Source: an uncultured Pelagibacteraceae bacterium
GTDB taxonomy: Bacteria > Pseudomonadota > Alphaproteobacteria > Pelagibacterales > Pelagibacteraceae
Direction: 5' to 3'
Length of the DNA stretch: 55,084 nt
Assembly: GCA_902606115.1 (NCBI GenBank)
Contig: CACLFM010000008.1
Coordinates: forward strand, 1-55,084
Part shown: positions 1 through 8,752 of the stretch, in pieces
Layout of the letters: every line of letters starts with the position of its first letter
Position numbering within the stretch: the first letter of the stretch is position 1
Notes under the pieces: generated by a model
What the model saw: only the letters and a program-made list of their open reading frames with translations
What the model was told of the DNA's origin: nothing
The model's database searches: none
Position numbers and translations under genes: made by a program

Positions 1-300
1 TCTATCTTTTTTAGGAACTGCCTTATTAGGATTATTACCAGGTGCAGGCATTTCAATTAATTTATTTTCCCCTAAAATTCTTGCAACTCTAGTAGTTGGT
101 TTTGCTCCTTGACTTAACCAATATTTAATTCTTTCTGATTCCAGTCCTACTCTGTCTTTTTTGTCTTTAGGTAAAAGTGGATTGAAATATCCCAGTTTTT
201 CAATAAACCTTCCGTCTCTTGGAAACTTACTGTCTGCTACTACAATCTTATAAACTGGTCTTTTCTTTGTACCACCCATTGATAGTCTAAGTTTTAACAT
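1..300 (-). CDS. rpsP: 30S ribosomal protein S16 (partial, C-terminus beyond window)
   Basis: Reading leftward from the ATG at 300, the protein begins [19 protein letters not shown], the standard S16 start, followed by the conserved [12 protein letters not shown] and a WLSQGAKPT segment. About 100 codons are visible and the reading frame is open at the window edge, so the C-terminus is missing. S16 is an assembly protein of the small ribosomal subunit. A clear ribosome-binding site (AGGAG on the minus strand, about 303-309) sets the start. It lies 13 bases downstream of ffh on the same strand. The ffh-rpsP order, usually followed by rimM, trmD and rplS, is typical of alphaproteobacteria. Confidence 0.97.
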   Translation of the reverse strand, partial: MLKLRLSMGGTKKRPVYKIVVADSKFPRDGRFIEKLGYFNPLLPKDKKDRVGLESERIKYWLSQGAKPTTRVARILGENKLIEMPAPGNNPNKAVPKKDR

Positions 301-313
301 TTATTCTCCTTTA

Positions 314-1672
314 TTATTTTAGTTGATTAAAGAGTTCTGGAGGTAATCCTTTATCCATTAACCCTTTTGTGTTTCCTTTTGACATTTTTTTCATCATGTC
401 AGACATCATTTTAAATTGTTTCAACAATTTATTGATAGTGGCTATGTCTGTGCCAGAGCCATTAGCAATTCTTTTTTTTCTAGATCCATTTATAATTTTT
501 GGATTATCTCTTTCTTGTTTTGTCATAGATAAAATCACAGCTTCATTTTGCATTATAATTTTTTCGTCTACACCTGCTTGGTCCATTTGAGATTTCAATT
601 TTGATACACCCGGTAAAAAAGACATCACTCCCTCTATTCCACCCATTTTTTTCATTTGTCTTAACTGCTTAAGGTAGTCCTCTAATGAAAATTGTCCCTT
701 TTTTAAATTTTCCTCTGCTTCTTTTAATTTTTCTTCATCAATATCTTGTGACGCTTTCTCAACTAGAGAAACAATATCTCCCATACCGAGTATTCTATTT
801 GCAATTCTGTCAGGATGAAAAATCTCAAAATTTTCAATTTTTTCACCTATTCCTAAAAATTTGATTGGCACATTGGCAACATGCTTCATGCTAAGCGCAG
901 CACCACCCCTTCCATCTCCATCTGCTCGAGTAAGAATTATTCCTGTGAGTTTTACTGTATTCCCAAATTCTTTGGCCACATTAGCAGCTACTTGACCAGT
1001 TAGTGAGTCTGCAACTAAAAGTGTTTCTGTTGGTTTGATGACATCTTCTATTTGTTTTATTTCGCTCATCATCTGCAAATCAATTTGAGTCCTACCAGCA
1101 GTATCGAAAATAATAACATCTGAACCATTAAGGTTTGCAGCCGTTAAAGCTCTTCTGCAAATATCAGCTGGTGTTTGACCTTGAATTATTGGTAGTGTTT
1201 GAATATTATTTTGTTCACCAAGTACCTTTAATTGGTCTTGAGCAGCAGGACGATAAATATCCAAACTAGCCATCATAATCTTTTTTTTATTATTTTTTTC
1301 TAAAAATTTTGACAACTTCGCAGTACTTGTTGTTTTACCAGACCCCTGTAGTCCAACCATCATTATAGAAATTGGAGGATTAGACTTTAAATTAATTTCT
1401 TGATTCTTGTCGCCTAAGAAATTTACAAGTTCATCATTTACAATCTTTACAACCATCTGACCTGGGGCTGTAGATCTTAAAATTTCTTTACCTAAAACTT
1501 TAGGCTTAACATTATTAACAAACTCTTTAACAACACTTAATGATACATCTGCCTCTAGTAAAGCTTGTCTTATTAATCTCAATCCCTCATCAACCTGACT
1601 TTCATCAAGTGATGGTGATTTTTTAAATTTATCGAGTATTCCCTCGAATTTATTTGTTAAGTTTTCAAACAT
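314..1672 (-). CDS. ffh: Signal recognition particle protein Ffh (SRP54)
   Basis: This is the GTPase and RNA-binding subunit of the signal recognition particle, which delivers nascent membrane proteins to FtsY. At 452 aa it has normal family length. An N domain (about 1-85) precedes a G domain with the P-loop GLQGSGKTT at about 107-115, a DTAGR motif and a TRADGDGRGG motif. The usual TKLDG is altered to TRADG, as is common in Ffh. A methionine-rich M domain (about 320-452) carries the GSGT RNA-contact motif and the run FKMMSDMMKKM. It is co-directional with rpsP. A structured leader lies directly upstream and probably regulates it. The receptor gene ftsY is 1 kb away on the other strand. Confidence 0.98.
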   Translation of the reverse strand: MFENLTNKFEGILDKFKKSPSLDESQVDEGLRLIRQALLEADVSLSVVKEFVNNVKPKVLGKEILRSTAPGQMVVKIVNDELVNFLGDKNQEINLKSNPPISIMMVGLQGSGKTTSTAKLSKFLEKNNKKKIMMASLDIYRPAAQDQLKVLGEQNNIQTLPIIQGQTPADICRRALTAANLNGSDVIIFDTAGRTQIDLQMMSEIKQIEDVIKPTETLLVADSLTGQVAANVAKEFGNTVKLTGIILTRADGDGRGGAALSMKHVANVPIKFLGIGEKIENFEIFHPDRIANRILGMGDIVSLVEKASQDIDEEKLKEAEENLKKGQFSLEDYLKQLRQMKKMGGIEGVMSFLPGVSKLKSQMDQAGVDEKIIMQNEAVILSMTKQERDNPKIINGSRKKRIANGSGTDIATINKLLKQFKMMSDMMKKMSKGNTKGLMDKGLPPELFNQLK

Positions 1673-1683
1673 ATTTTAATCCA

Positions 1684-1784
1684 GCAATAATCGCACCAGT
1701 GGGCGAACCCTCGCTGACTGGTGTCGATCTCTTTGTTTCCAAAGACACCGCAAAATGCTGTTTTTTGCGGAAGTGTCCGGAAAC
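1684..1784 (-). promoter_or_regulatory. Structured 5' leader of ffh (candidate 'ffh motif' RNA)
   Basis: This 158-base gap is visibly GC-richer than its surroundings. Read toward ffh it forms two hairpins. The first (1784-1735) has arms GTTTCC/GGAAAC, GACAC/GTGTC and a 7-bp CGCAAAA/TTTTGCG helix around a 7-base loop. The second (1728-1690) has arms ATCG/CGAT and CACCAGT/ACTGGTG, with a GGG-TTCG-CCC tip, i.e. a UUCG tetraloop. The pairings are read directly from the sequence. Published comparative work on Pelagibacter intergenic regions described a candidate cis-regulatory RNA before the SRP protein gene, and this is most likely that element. The function, possibly autoregulation by SRP protein, is inferred. 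Confidence 0.75.
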
Positions 1785-1830
1785 TATAATAGAGGTTCAA
1801 AAAGTCAATAAATAAGTTAAGTATAAATAT

Positions 1831-2643
1831 ATGGATTTTAAAGCATATAAAATGGATGGTTTAGGGAATGACTTTGTCATTATTGATCAAAGAAACAGTC
1901 AATTTGAATTAAGTCAGTCGCAAATAAAAAATATTTGTGACAGAAAAAAAATTGGTTGCGATCAGCTAATATTGATTAAAAAAAGTGAAAAAGTTGATGC
2001 TTTTTTAATTTTTAAAAACTCAGATGGTTCCAGCTCAGGAGCGTGCGGTAATGGCACAAGGTGTGTAGCAAGTCTTTTATCAAAAGAAAACTCTAAAAGT
2101 GAAATGATATTTGAAACAGTGAGCGGTATCTTAAAATCTAAAATTCTGAATGGTAACAACATACAAACTAATATAGGAATTCCCAAAACTAATTGGCGAG
2201 AAATTCCTTTATTAGAAGAAATAGATACCAAGAATATTGAAATAAAAGTAGATAATTCGAATCTTTCAGGGACAGCTATAAATGTTGGAAATCCTCATAT
2301 CATTTTTTTTACTGAAGATTTAGATAAAATTAAAATAAAAGATATAGGACCTAAAATTGAAAATAATCCTTTATTTCCTGAAAGAGTAAATGTGACATTT
2401 GCAAAAAAAATCAGTGAGAATTATTTTAAAGTTTTACATTGGGAAAGGGGAGCAGGTTTAACTAAGGCTTGTGGTACGGCGGCATGCGCCACAGCAGTAG
2501 CTGGAGAAATAAATAAAATCTCAAATTATCCAACTGAAATTGAATTTAAATTAGGAAAAATTAAAATAAATAGGGATCCTAATGGAAATATTCTTATGGA
2601 AGGAAATGTATCTAATGTAGAAAAAATTCGACTAGATTTATAA
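1831..2643 (+). CDS. dapF: Diaminopimelate epimerase
   Basis: It interconverts LL- and meso-diaminopimelate, the last step before lysine and the source of the peptidoglycan cross-link residue. At 270 aa the length is normal. Both catalytic cysteines are present: Cys72 in GACGNGTRC and Cys214 in KACGTAACA. The N-terminal KMDGLGNDF signature starts at residue 7. The stop codon overlaps the ftsY start by one base (TAATG), so the two genes are translationally coupled. It is divergent from ffh across the structured leader. Many alphaproteobacteria carry a MiaB/MtaB-type gene between dapF and ftsY; it is absent here. Confidence 0.97.
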   Translation: MDFKAYKMDGLGNDFVIIDQRNSQFELSQSQIKNICDRKKIGCDQLILIKKSEKVDAFLIFKNSDGSSSGACGNGTRCVASLLSKENSKSEMIFETVSGILKSKILNGNNIQTNIGIPKTNWREIPLLEEIDTKNIEIKVDNSNLSGTAINVGNPHIIFFTEDLDKIKIKDIGPKIENNPLFPERVNVTFAKKISENYFKVLHWERGAGLTKACGTAACATAVAGEINKISNYPTEIEFKLGKIKINRDPNGNILMEGNVSNVEKIRLDL

Positions 2644-3560
2644 TGAATATTTTTAAAAAATTTAAAGATGGATTAAAAAAAACTACATCAAATTTTTCTA
2701 AAGGTATAAAAGAAATCATTATAAATAAAGAAATTGGTGACAAAGAATTAGAAAAAATTGAGGAATTTTTAATTCAATCAGATGTTGGGCTAAAAGCTTC
2801 TTCTGAAATTAGAGAGGTAATTTCTAATCGGAAAATTGATCCAAGCAAAAATGAACTTTTAGAAATTCAGAATATTATAAAAAATTATTTAAACTCTTTA
2901 ATGAAGCCTTTAGAAAAAAAAAGATTTTTTGAAAAAATTAAGGAAAGAAAGGCAATTCTTATAGCTGGGGTAAACGGTGTCGGCAAAACAACAACTATTG
3001 CTAAAATGTCAAAACTTTATCAATCAAACCATAATGAGATAATTTTTGCAGCTTGCGATACATTTAGAGCCGCTGCGATTGATCAGTTAGAAAGCTGGTC
3101 CAAAAAAATAAATTGTAAGATTATTAAGTCTGATCCAGGGAGTGATCCTGCTTCAGTGGCTTATAAAGCCATGGAATTTGCGCAAAATAATAAAATTGAC
3201 ATTACTTTAATTGATACTGCAGGGAGACTACAAAATAAAAAGAATTTGATGGATGAATTTAAGAAAATTGGAAACGTAATAAAAAAGATTGATGAGAAAG
3301 CACCCCAAGAAGTAATATTAGTTTTAGATGCAACATCTGGACAAAACGCGATAAATCAAGTCGAGGAATTTAATAAGATCATGCCAATTACAGGATTAGT
3401 TATGACTAAACTTGACGGGACTGCGAAAGGTGGAATTTTAATTGCTGTTTCAAAAAAATTTAAGCTACCAATTATCGCTTTGGGTTTTGGCGAAAAAGAA
3501 AGTGATCTTCAAATTTTTGACAGCGATAATTTTTCAAATAATTTTATTAACTTCGAATAA
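2643..3560 (+). CDS. ftsY: SRP receptor FtsY
   Basis: This is the membrane-associated GTPase that docks the signal recognition particle and hands ribosomes to the Sec translocon. At 305 aa it consists only of the N and G domains. The long acidic A domain of E. coli FtsY is missing, as is usual in short alphaproteobacterial forms. Visible motifs are the P-loop GVNGVGKTTT (109-118), ACDTFRAAA (137-145), DTAGR (191-195) and TKLDGTAKGG. The start is fixed by the one-base overlap with dapF. The basic N-terminus (MNIFKKFKDGLKK) probably gives membrane targeting. The 3' end abuts a convergent hydrolase gene with no spacer. Confidence 0.97.
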   Translation: MNIFKKFKDGLKKTTSNFSKGIKEIIINKEIGDKELEKIEEFLIQSDVGLKASSEIREVISNRKIDPSKNELLEIQNIIKNYLNSLMKPLEKKRFFEKIKERKAILIAGVNGVGKTTTIAKMSKLYQSNHNEIIFAACDTFRAAAIDQLESWSKKINCKIIKSDPGSDPASVAYKAMEFAQNNKIDITLIDTAGRLQNKKNLMDEFKKIGNVIKKIDEKAPQEVILVLDATSGQNAINQVEEFNKIMPITGLVMTKLDGTAKGGILIAVSKKFKLPIIALGFGEKESDLQIFDSDNFSNNFINFE

Positions 3561-4373
3561 TTATTTTATAATTTTAAAAAAATTTTGAATGTTTTCTAAC
3601 AACTCTTCATCAAAATCCATCATATGATCATCGCCTTTTTTAAAATAACTTAATTTAGGCTCGGAAAAATTTTCAAAAATTTCTTTTCCCATGCTAAAAG
3701 GTACTATTTTATCTTTATCTCCATGCATTACCATTTTTGGAAAATCTATATTATTAATTTTATTGATTGAGTCGTATCTATCTTTAAGAAGTATTTTTAC
3801 TGGAAGATATGGATAATATATTTTAGATAATTTTACCATTGAAGTAAAAGGAGATTCTAAAATTATGCCTGCAAATTTATGTTTTGACGCTAAATCAATA
3901 GCAATCGCTGTGCCTAACGACTCTCCATACAAAATTATGTCTTTATCAGATACTCCATAATCATTAAGCCATTTTTTTGCCGATTCTGAGTCTTTATATA
4001 ATCCTGTTTCGTTTGGCTCTCCTTTATTACCGCTAAATCCTCTATAGGCAATAATCAAGTAGTTTATATCAAGTTTTGATATATCATTTAGTTTATAAAT
4101 TCTATTTTGCAAATTTCCTGCATTACCATGAAAAAAAAGTAATGTTTTGAATTTTTTATTTTTAAAATGGTGCCAACCTAAAATTTTAAAATCTGAATTT
4201 ATATAAACTTTTTCAATACTATGATTTAGTTGATTTTCCTGCAAATAATTATTTTCATAAGGATGATACATTAGTTTTCTCTGAGAAAAAAAGATTACTA
4301 AGACAACTACTAAATAAATAAGCACTAATACAAAAATAGAGTTTAAAATTATCATTGAAATCTTTTTATACAT
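3561..4373 (-). CDS. Membrane-anchored alpha/beta hydrolase (YfhR/BEM46-like)
   Basis: A 270-aa serine-hydrolase-fold protein. One hydrophobic anchor occupies about residues 7-29, with the catalytic domain after it. Visible are the oxyanion segment FFHGNAGN (80-87), nucleophile elbow GESLG with Ser152, acid Asp221 in HGDKD and base His250. This is a complete triad. The ABHD13/BEM46/YfhR group has mostly unassigned substrates (esterase or thioesterase). It is the distal gene of the long minus-strand run, and its start overlaps the EamA transporter end by 8 bases. Family assignment is firm; the substrate is unknown. Confidence 0.85.
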   Translation of the reverse strand: MYKKISMIILNSIFVLVLIYLVVVLVIFFSQRKLMYHPYENNYLQENQLNHSIEKVYINSDFKILGWHHFKNKKFKTLLFFHGNAGNLQNRIYKLNDISKLDINYLIIAYRGFSGNKGEPNETGLYKDSESAKKWLNDYGVSDKDIILYGESLGTAIAIDLASKHKFAGIILESPFTSMVKLSKIYYPYLPVKILLKDRYDSINKINNIDFPKMVMHGDKDKIVPFSMGKEIFENFSEPKLSYFKKGDDHMMDFDEELLENIQNFFKIIK

Positions 4374-5256
4374 TTTTTTTGTATTTAACTAAATAAACTC
4401 CCAGAAACACTAGTATTGTTCCATAAACATGAAAAGTTTTTAGACTCTCGCCAAAAAATAGAATTCCATAAAATGCTCCATAAACTGTAAATAGATATAA
4501 AGTAAAGCCAGTTGTGGTTGCTCCTAGATATCTTTGAGCATAAGTATACAAAGAAAATGCGATTATACCTGGTGAAACCGCTGCAAATATTACCCAAGTT
4601 ACAAAATTTAGATCAAATGTAGTATTTTTTATATATATTTCTTCAATTAAATAAAATGGTAGCAAACTTAGTGCACCAAAGAGAGATATAAGCGTAAATC
4701 TTTCAAATACTTTAAATGATGATTTCCAGTAAAATAAAAATATAGAATATAAAGCCCACCCAATTGAAGCTCCTAGCATCCAAATATCACCTTTGGTAAA
4801 CTTTAGCTTAATCAATGCTAAATAATCGCCTTTAACAATAATTATAATGACTCCAATTAAACAAGATATTAGTCCAGCTATTTTGAATAAATTCATTTTC
4901 TCTTTAAAGAAAAAATAGCTCAAAAGTATTATAAAAATAGGGGATGAGGTATAAATTATACCCATATTTATTATTGTTGTGGTTTGACCAGCTATAAATG
5001 GGAAAGCCCCACATACTCCACACCCCATAAAACCTAAAAAAAATATTTTTTTATATTCTTTAAATATAATTTTTTTTTTTGAGAAAATTTTATAATTAAA
5101 TAGTAAAAGAATAAAAAAAACAGTTAACCATCTCCAAAATGCAAGAGATATTGGTGGTATAAATTCAACCCCACCTCTTGCAACTACTAGATTGCTCGCC
5201 ATGAAAATAGGTTGAATTATAAGTAAAGAGTAAGCTAAAATCTCTTTTTTAATCAC
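4366..5256 (-). CDS. EamA/DMT-family transporter
   Basis: A 296-aa inner-membrane protein with ten predicted hydrophobic helices arranged as two EamA repeats (about 1-140 and 155-290). The first repeat has the typical PISLAFWRW segment near residue 40, and the second ends with YGTILVFLGVYLV. Drug/metabolite transporters of this type mostly export amino acids or related metabolites, but the substrate cannot be read from sequence. It overlaps the downstream hydrolase by 8 bases and lies 8 bases after the small membrane protein gene, so it belongs to the TRAP-amidase gene string. An exporter beside an importer may act as an overflow valve (inference). Confidence 0.88.
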   Translation of the reverse strand: MIKKEILAYSLLIIQPIFMASNLVVARGGVEFIPPISLAFWRWLTVFFILLLFNYKIFSKKKIIFKEYKKIFFLGFMGCGVCGAFPFIAGQTTTIINMGIIYTSSPIFIILLSYFFFKEKMNLFKIAGLISCLIGVIIIIVKGDYLALIKLKFTKGDIWMLGASIGWALYSIFLFYWKSSFKVFERFTLISLFGALSLLPFYLIEEIYIKNTTFDLNFVTWVIFAAVSPGIIAFSLYTYAQRYLGATTTGFTLYLFTVYGAFYGILFFGESLKTFHVYGTILVFLGVYLVKYKKNV

Positions 5257-5264
5257 AAAATCTA

Positions 5265-5441
5265 TTACGATTTATCAAAAAAAGTCTCATATATCATCAT
5301 TGCAATCGCTATTCCCATCAAGATGTATACTGGCAATACGTCGGTAAATCCGATCATCATAGATCTAGTTAATGTTGTTGCAAGTCCAACTAAAAAAAAT
5401 ATTGCAAAGCTTAAGCCGACAATAAGTGTGATTTTATTCAT
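5265..5441 (-). CDS. Small two-helix membrane protein (58 aa), unknown function
   Basis: A short reading frame between the EamA transporter and the amidase, starting MNKITLIVGLSFAIFFLVGL. It has two hydrophobic stretches (about 5-23 and 36-52) separated by a short polar turn, and ends YETFFDKS. The ATG lies inside the amidase coding end: the two genes overlap by 8 bases in different frames, the coupling seen elsewhere in this operon. It fills what would otherwise be a 177-base gap in very compact DNA, which supports it being real. No family is recognised. It could be a subunit of, or accessory to, one of the neighbouring transporters (inference). Confidence 0.65.
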   Translation of the reverse strand: MNKITLIVGLSFAIFFLVGLATTLTRSMMIGFTDVLPVYILMGIAIAMMIYETFFDKS

Positions 5442-6771
5442 TAAATTTTTTGCTCTCTTTTTCTAACCAGTTAGCTACACCCAAAAATCTATTATCGTCA
5501 TACCTGTCACCAACTAATTGAATCCCTAATGGTAAATTATTTTCACCTTGAAGTAAAGGCAGAGAAATTGCTGGCGTATGCATATATGACCATACCCTGT
5601 TAAAGTCAGCACTACCCGTGCTCTTTAAACCCTTATCAGCTACACCAGTACTACATGGACTTAATACTCCATGGTAATCTTCAAATACTTCTTTATATGA
5701 TTCGTAACTCCTTTCCATAAAATCAACTGCATCTAGATATTCTTTAGCAGAGTACTTCATGCCTTTAGAAATAGCGGCTTGCATTTCTTTTGAAAGTTTG
5801 GATTTTGATTTTTTGTAATAAGCTTGGAAATTGTTTGCCAAGTCAGATTCATGTATTATTCTATGATGTTTGTCTATATCTGTAAAATATGAAGGTGTAT
5901 CGAATACCTCAATATTTTTTTTAAAAGATTTAATAAAATACTCAAATGCCTCTCTTGATTTTTTATCGACTTTTTTCCAACTAGCAGTCTTATAGAATAT
6001 AAATTTTGGTTCAAACATTGGACCCTTTTTACATTCATCTAACATAAATTCTGATGAATAGTGTATTGTTGCTTTGTCATAAGAATCTTTTTTAATTAAC
6101 ACTTTTGCAAGTAAAGCTACATCTTCAACTGTTTTTCCAAAAACTCCAATGTGATCAAGATTATAGGAGGTTCTTAAAACTCCATTACGAGAAATTAATC
6201 CATAACTTGGTTTGTAACCAACTACTCCACAATAAGATGCTGGTCTTATTACTGAACCTCCAGTTTGAGATCCAATTGACAAGGGAGCCATATGCGAAGC
6301 TATAACGGCTGCAGATCCACTTGAAGATCCGCCTGGAGTCCTTGAATAATCATGAGGATTTTTAGTTTTAGGTGGAGCAAGATAAGCTAATTCAGAAGTA
6401 TTCGTTTTTCCCATAATTAAAGCTCCTGCTGTTTTTAATAAGTCCACTATTTCTGCATTTTGTGACTCTGTTTTACCTTTTCTTAAAATAGTTCCACATT
6501 CAGTTGGCATATCATAAGTTCCTATAATATCTTTGAGCGCAACCGGGATACCATGAAGTGGTCCAACTACTTTTCCAGATCTTCTATGATTATCTGCTTC
6601 CTCTGCTTTTTCTAAAAGAAGTTTTTTGTCTATATAAGCCCAAGCTTTTACATCTTTTTCAAACTTGTTTATTTGTTCGATATAAGATTTACATAAATCA
6701 ACTGAGTTTAAATCTGAATTTCTGATCTTATCTGCTATTTCAGATACTTTTAATGAAAATAGATTGGACAT
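5434..6771 (-). CDS. Amidase-signature family amidase
   Basis: A 445-aa amidase-signature enzyme that hydrolyses a carboxamide to acid and ammonia. The Ser-cisSer-Lys triad is visible: Lys80 in GIPVALKDI, the serine cluster at 149-151 in TPGGSSSGSAA, and nucleophile Ser173 in TGGSVIRP. The gene lies 6 bases downstream of the TRAP large permease in the same direction, so its substrate, or a product of it, may enter by that transporter (inference). It is unlikely to be GatA: no gatB or gatC lies nearby, and the C-terminal half resembles stand-alone catabolic amidases. AtzF- or GatA-like labels are common automatic calls for this family. Confidence 0.88.
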   Translation of the reverse strand: MSNLFSLKVSEIADKIRNSDLNSVDLCKSYIEQINKFEKDVKAWAYIDKKLLLEKAEEADNHRRSGKVVGPLHGIPVALKDIIGTYDMPTECGTILRKGKTESQNAEIVDLLKTAGALIMGKTNTSELAYLAPPKTKNPHDYSRTPGGSSSGSAAVIASHMAPLSIGSQTGGSVIRPASYCGVVGYKPSYGLISRNGVLRTSYNLDHIGVFGKTVEDVALLAKVLIKKDSYDKATIHYSSEFMLDECKKGPMFEPKFIFYKTASWKKVDKKSREAFEYFIKSFKKNIEVFDTPSYFTDIDKHHRIIHESDLANNFQAYYKKSKSKLSKEMQAAISKGMKYSAKEYLDAVDFMERSYESYKEVFEDYHGVLSPCSTGVADKGLKSTGSADFNRVWSYMHTPAISLPLLQGENNLPLGIQLVGDRYDDNRFLGVANWLEKESKKFNE

Positions 6772-6777
6772 AAATAT

Positions 6778-8139
6778 TTATTCTGCGAATAAAGTATCAG
6801 GTAACCAAAGCGCTATTCCAGGAAACATGTACATTAAAACCATTGCAAAGATTACAATTCCTAAGAATGGCATTATACCTCTAAAGATTTGCATTAGTTC
6901 AACATTTTTACTCTGCACACCTTTTAAATAATAAGCTGACATTGCCATAGGTGGTGTTAAAAAAGATGTCTGCAAATTTAACGCTATCAACATGGCAAAG
7001 AAGTAAGGATTTACTCCAAAAAACTCTACAAGTGGTAGAAATATTGGCACAAATATAATCAGTATTTCTGTCCATTCCAACGGCCAACCCAGTAAGAAAA
7101 TTATTATCTGAGTGATAACTAGAAATTGCCAAGGTTGAATATCCATTGATTTAAAAAAATGTTCAAACACTTCATGTCCACCTAAGTAAGAAAATACTGA
7201 AGCAAAGGTCCAAGATCCAACAAATAGCCACATGATCATTGCGCTAGTTTTTGCAGTTAAAAATACTGACTCTTTAAAATTTTTCCATTTAAGTGATTTA
7301 TAAAAATAAGATAAAACTAAAGCTCCAAATGCACCTACAGCCGCCGCTTCTGCGGGTGTTGCTAGTCCACCTAAAATTGTCCCTAAGACTAAAATTATTA
7401 ATGAGAATAAAGGTACAAAAGAAACTAACACTTCTTTCAAAATTTCTGCTCTTGGAGGAATTTCTTCTGCTGCAGGTTTGGGCGCTAAAGAGGGGTTAAA
7501 ATATGCTCTGATAATTACGTATAAAATATAAAGACCTGCTAACATAAGGCCGGGAAATATTGCTGCCGCGAAAAGCCTTAGCGGAGATAACTGAGCAATT
7601 ACGGCATAAACTATAAGCATAATACTTGGAGGAATTAAAATTCCTAAACATCCACCTGAACAAATTACTCCAGATGCAAATTTTTTATCGTAACCAGCTT
7701 TTACCATCGCGGGCCATGCTAAAAGTCCCATTAAAGTAACTACTGCCCCAATAATACCAGTCGCTGTTGAAAATAAAGCACATGTTACAAGTGCGGCAAC
7801 AGCCATTGAAGCTGGAAGCCTATGAGATGCAAGTCTTATAGCAAAAAATAATTTTGCCACTATTCCAGCTCTTTCGACTAAATACCCCATAAACAAGAAC
7901 AAGGGTACGGCGGTTAAAACTGTATTATCCATTATGGTATAAGTGTTTGAAACAAGAAGTGAAAATATCCGATTATCAAACATATGATCCATCCTTGATG
8001 GATCAAAATATGCGTAATAACCAAATCCAACTCCCATAGCTAATAAAGTAAACGCAATTGGAAAACCCAACAGAACTGCAAATAAAAATAAACTCATCAT
8101 TAAAATTGCTATCTCTGGGTTTGTTAATTCAAATAACAT
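6778..8139 (-). CDS. TRAP transporter large permease (DctM family)
   Basis: The 453-aa large membrane subunit of a tripartite ATP-independent periplasmic transporter, with about 12-13 hydrophobic helices. It carries the family hallmark GILIPPSIMLIVYAV and the PxxMSAYYLKGV region near the end. It drives sodium-coupled uptake of organic acids captured by the binding protein. It overlaps the small permease by 11 bases. The order P, Q, M is retained, with a hairpin between P and Q. The pore half alone does not reveal the substrate. Length and completeness are normal. Confidence 0.93.
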   Translation of the reverse strand: MLFELTNPEIAILMMSLFLFAVLLGFPIAFTLLAMGVGFGYYAYFDPSRMDHMFDNRIFSLLVSNTYTIMDNTVLTAVPLFLFMGYLVERAGIVAKLFFAIRLASHRLPASMAVAALVTCALFSTATGIIGAVVTLMGLLAWPAMVKAGYDKKFASGVICSGGCLGILIPPSIMLIVYAVIAQLSPLRLFAAAIFPGLMLAGLYILYVIIRAYFNPSLAPKPAAEEIPPRAEILKEVLVSFVPLFSLIILVLGTILGGLATPAEAAAVGAFGALVLSYFYKSLKWKNFKESVFLTAKTSAMIMWLFVGSWTFASVFSYLGGHEVFEHFFKSMDIQPWQFLVITQIIIFLLGWPLEWTEILIIFVPIFLPLVEFFGVNPYFFAMLIALNLQTSFLTPPMAMSAYYLKGVQSKNVELMQIFRGIMPFLGIVIFAMVLMYMFPGIALWLPDTLFAE

Positions 8140-8716
8140 CTGATTTTTCGTCCTTTTGTGAAGTCCTCATTAAAATTTTTTCTGTCTCTACAGCATCAGC
8201 TGACGATCTTTCTGGCCAATGACCAGTTTTAATACAAATAATTGCTCTACAAACCTCACTAATGCCTTGTATTGTTAATAAAATTCCAGATAAAGGTATC
8301 AAAGATTTTGCCATATAAATTTGTATTTGTGCAGGACTGTTCCAGCTAGTTTCTTTTATTTTCCAAGCCAAAGCTGCATATTCATATCCATAAAATGCTA
8401 AAGCTAAGATTCCAGGAAAGAAAAAAATAAAGTATAAAATTAGATCTATCCATCCCTGAACTCTTGTAGGAAATAATCTATAGATTACATCTCCCCTAAC
8501 ATGTGCCTCTGTAGACAAACAATAGGCACCTGCCATCATAAAAATTGCACCATACATCTGTAAACTAAAGTCAAAGTTCCAAAGGGTTGGACTATTAAAA
8601 GCGTAAGCCATAATTACCTCGTAGCAAGTTCCACCCATAAGTATAACAATACACCAAGAAAAAGCTTTACCCATTGATGCGCTGAGAGTGTCTGCAAATT
8701 TTATGAAAGATATCAT
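8129..8716 (-). CDS. TRAP transporter small permease (DctQ family)
   Basis: A 195-aa small membrane subunit with four hydrophobic helices (about 15-35, 50-70, 90-115 and 130-155) and a cytoplasmic tail rich in charged residues. The family-typical AHVRGDVIY segment, which matches the Q-subunit pattern of His-Val-Arg-Gly-Asp, is at about residues 72-80. It pairs with DctM at 6778-8139, overlapping it by 11 bases, and follows the binding protein gene after an 86-base gap that contains a strong hairpin. The substrate is presumably set by the P subunit. Confidence 0.9.
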   Translation of the reverse strand: MISFIKFADTLSASMGKAFSWCIVILMGGTCYEVIMAYAFNSPTLWNFDFSLQMYGAIFMMAGAYCLSTEAHVRGDVIYRLFPTRVQGWIDLILYFIFFFPGILALAFYGYEYAALAWKIKETSWNSPAQIQIYMAKSLIPLSGILLTIQGISEVCRAIICIKTGHWPERSSADAVETEKILMRTSQKDEKSDVI

Positions 8717-8752
8717 TATATTACCTTACGTTAAATTCTATCTATTAATCAA

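Noticed and set aside
1735-1784. Hairpin with GTCCGGAA on the plus strand, considered as a 4.5S/SRP RNA next to ffh
   Set aside because: The SRP RNA core needs the matching AGCAG side and a GNRA-capped helix; here the opposite side reads GACACC and the loop is TGCTGTT. It is better explained as an mRNA leader of ffh.
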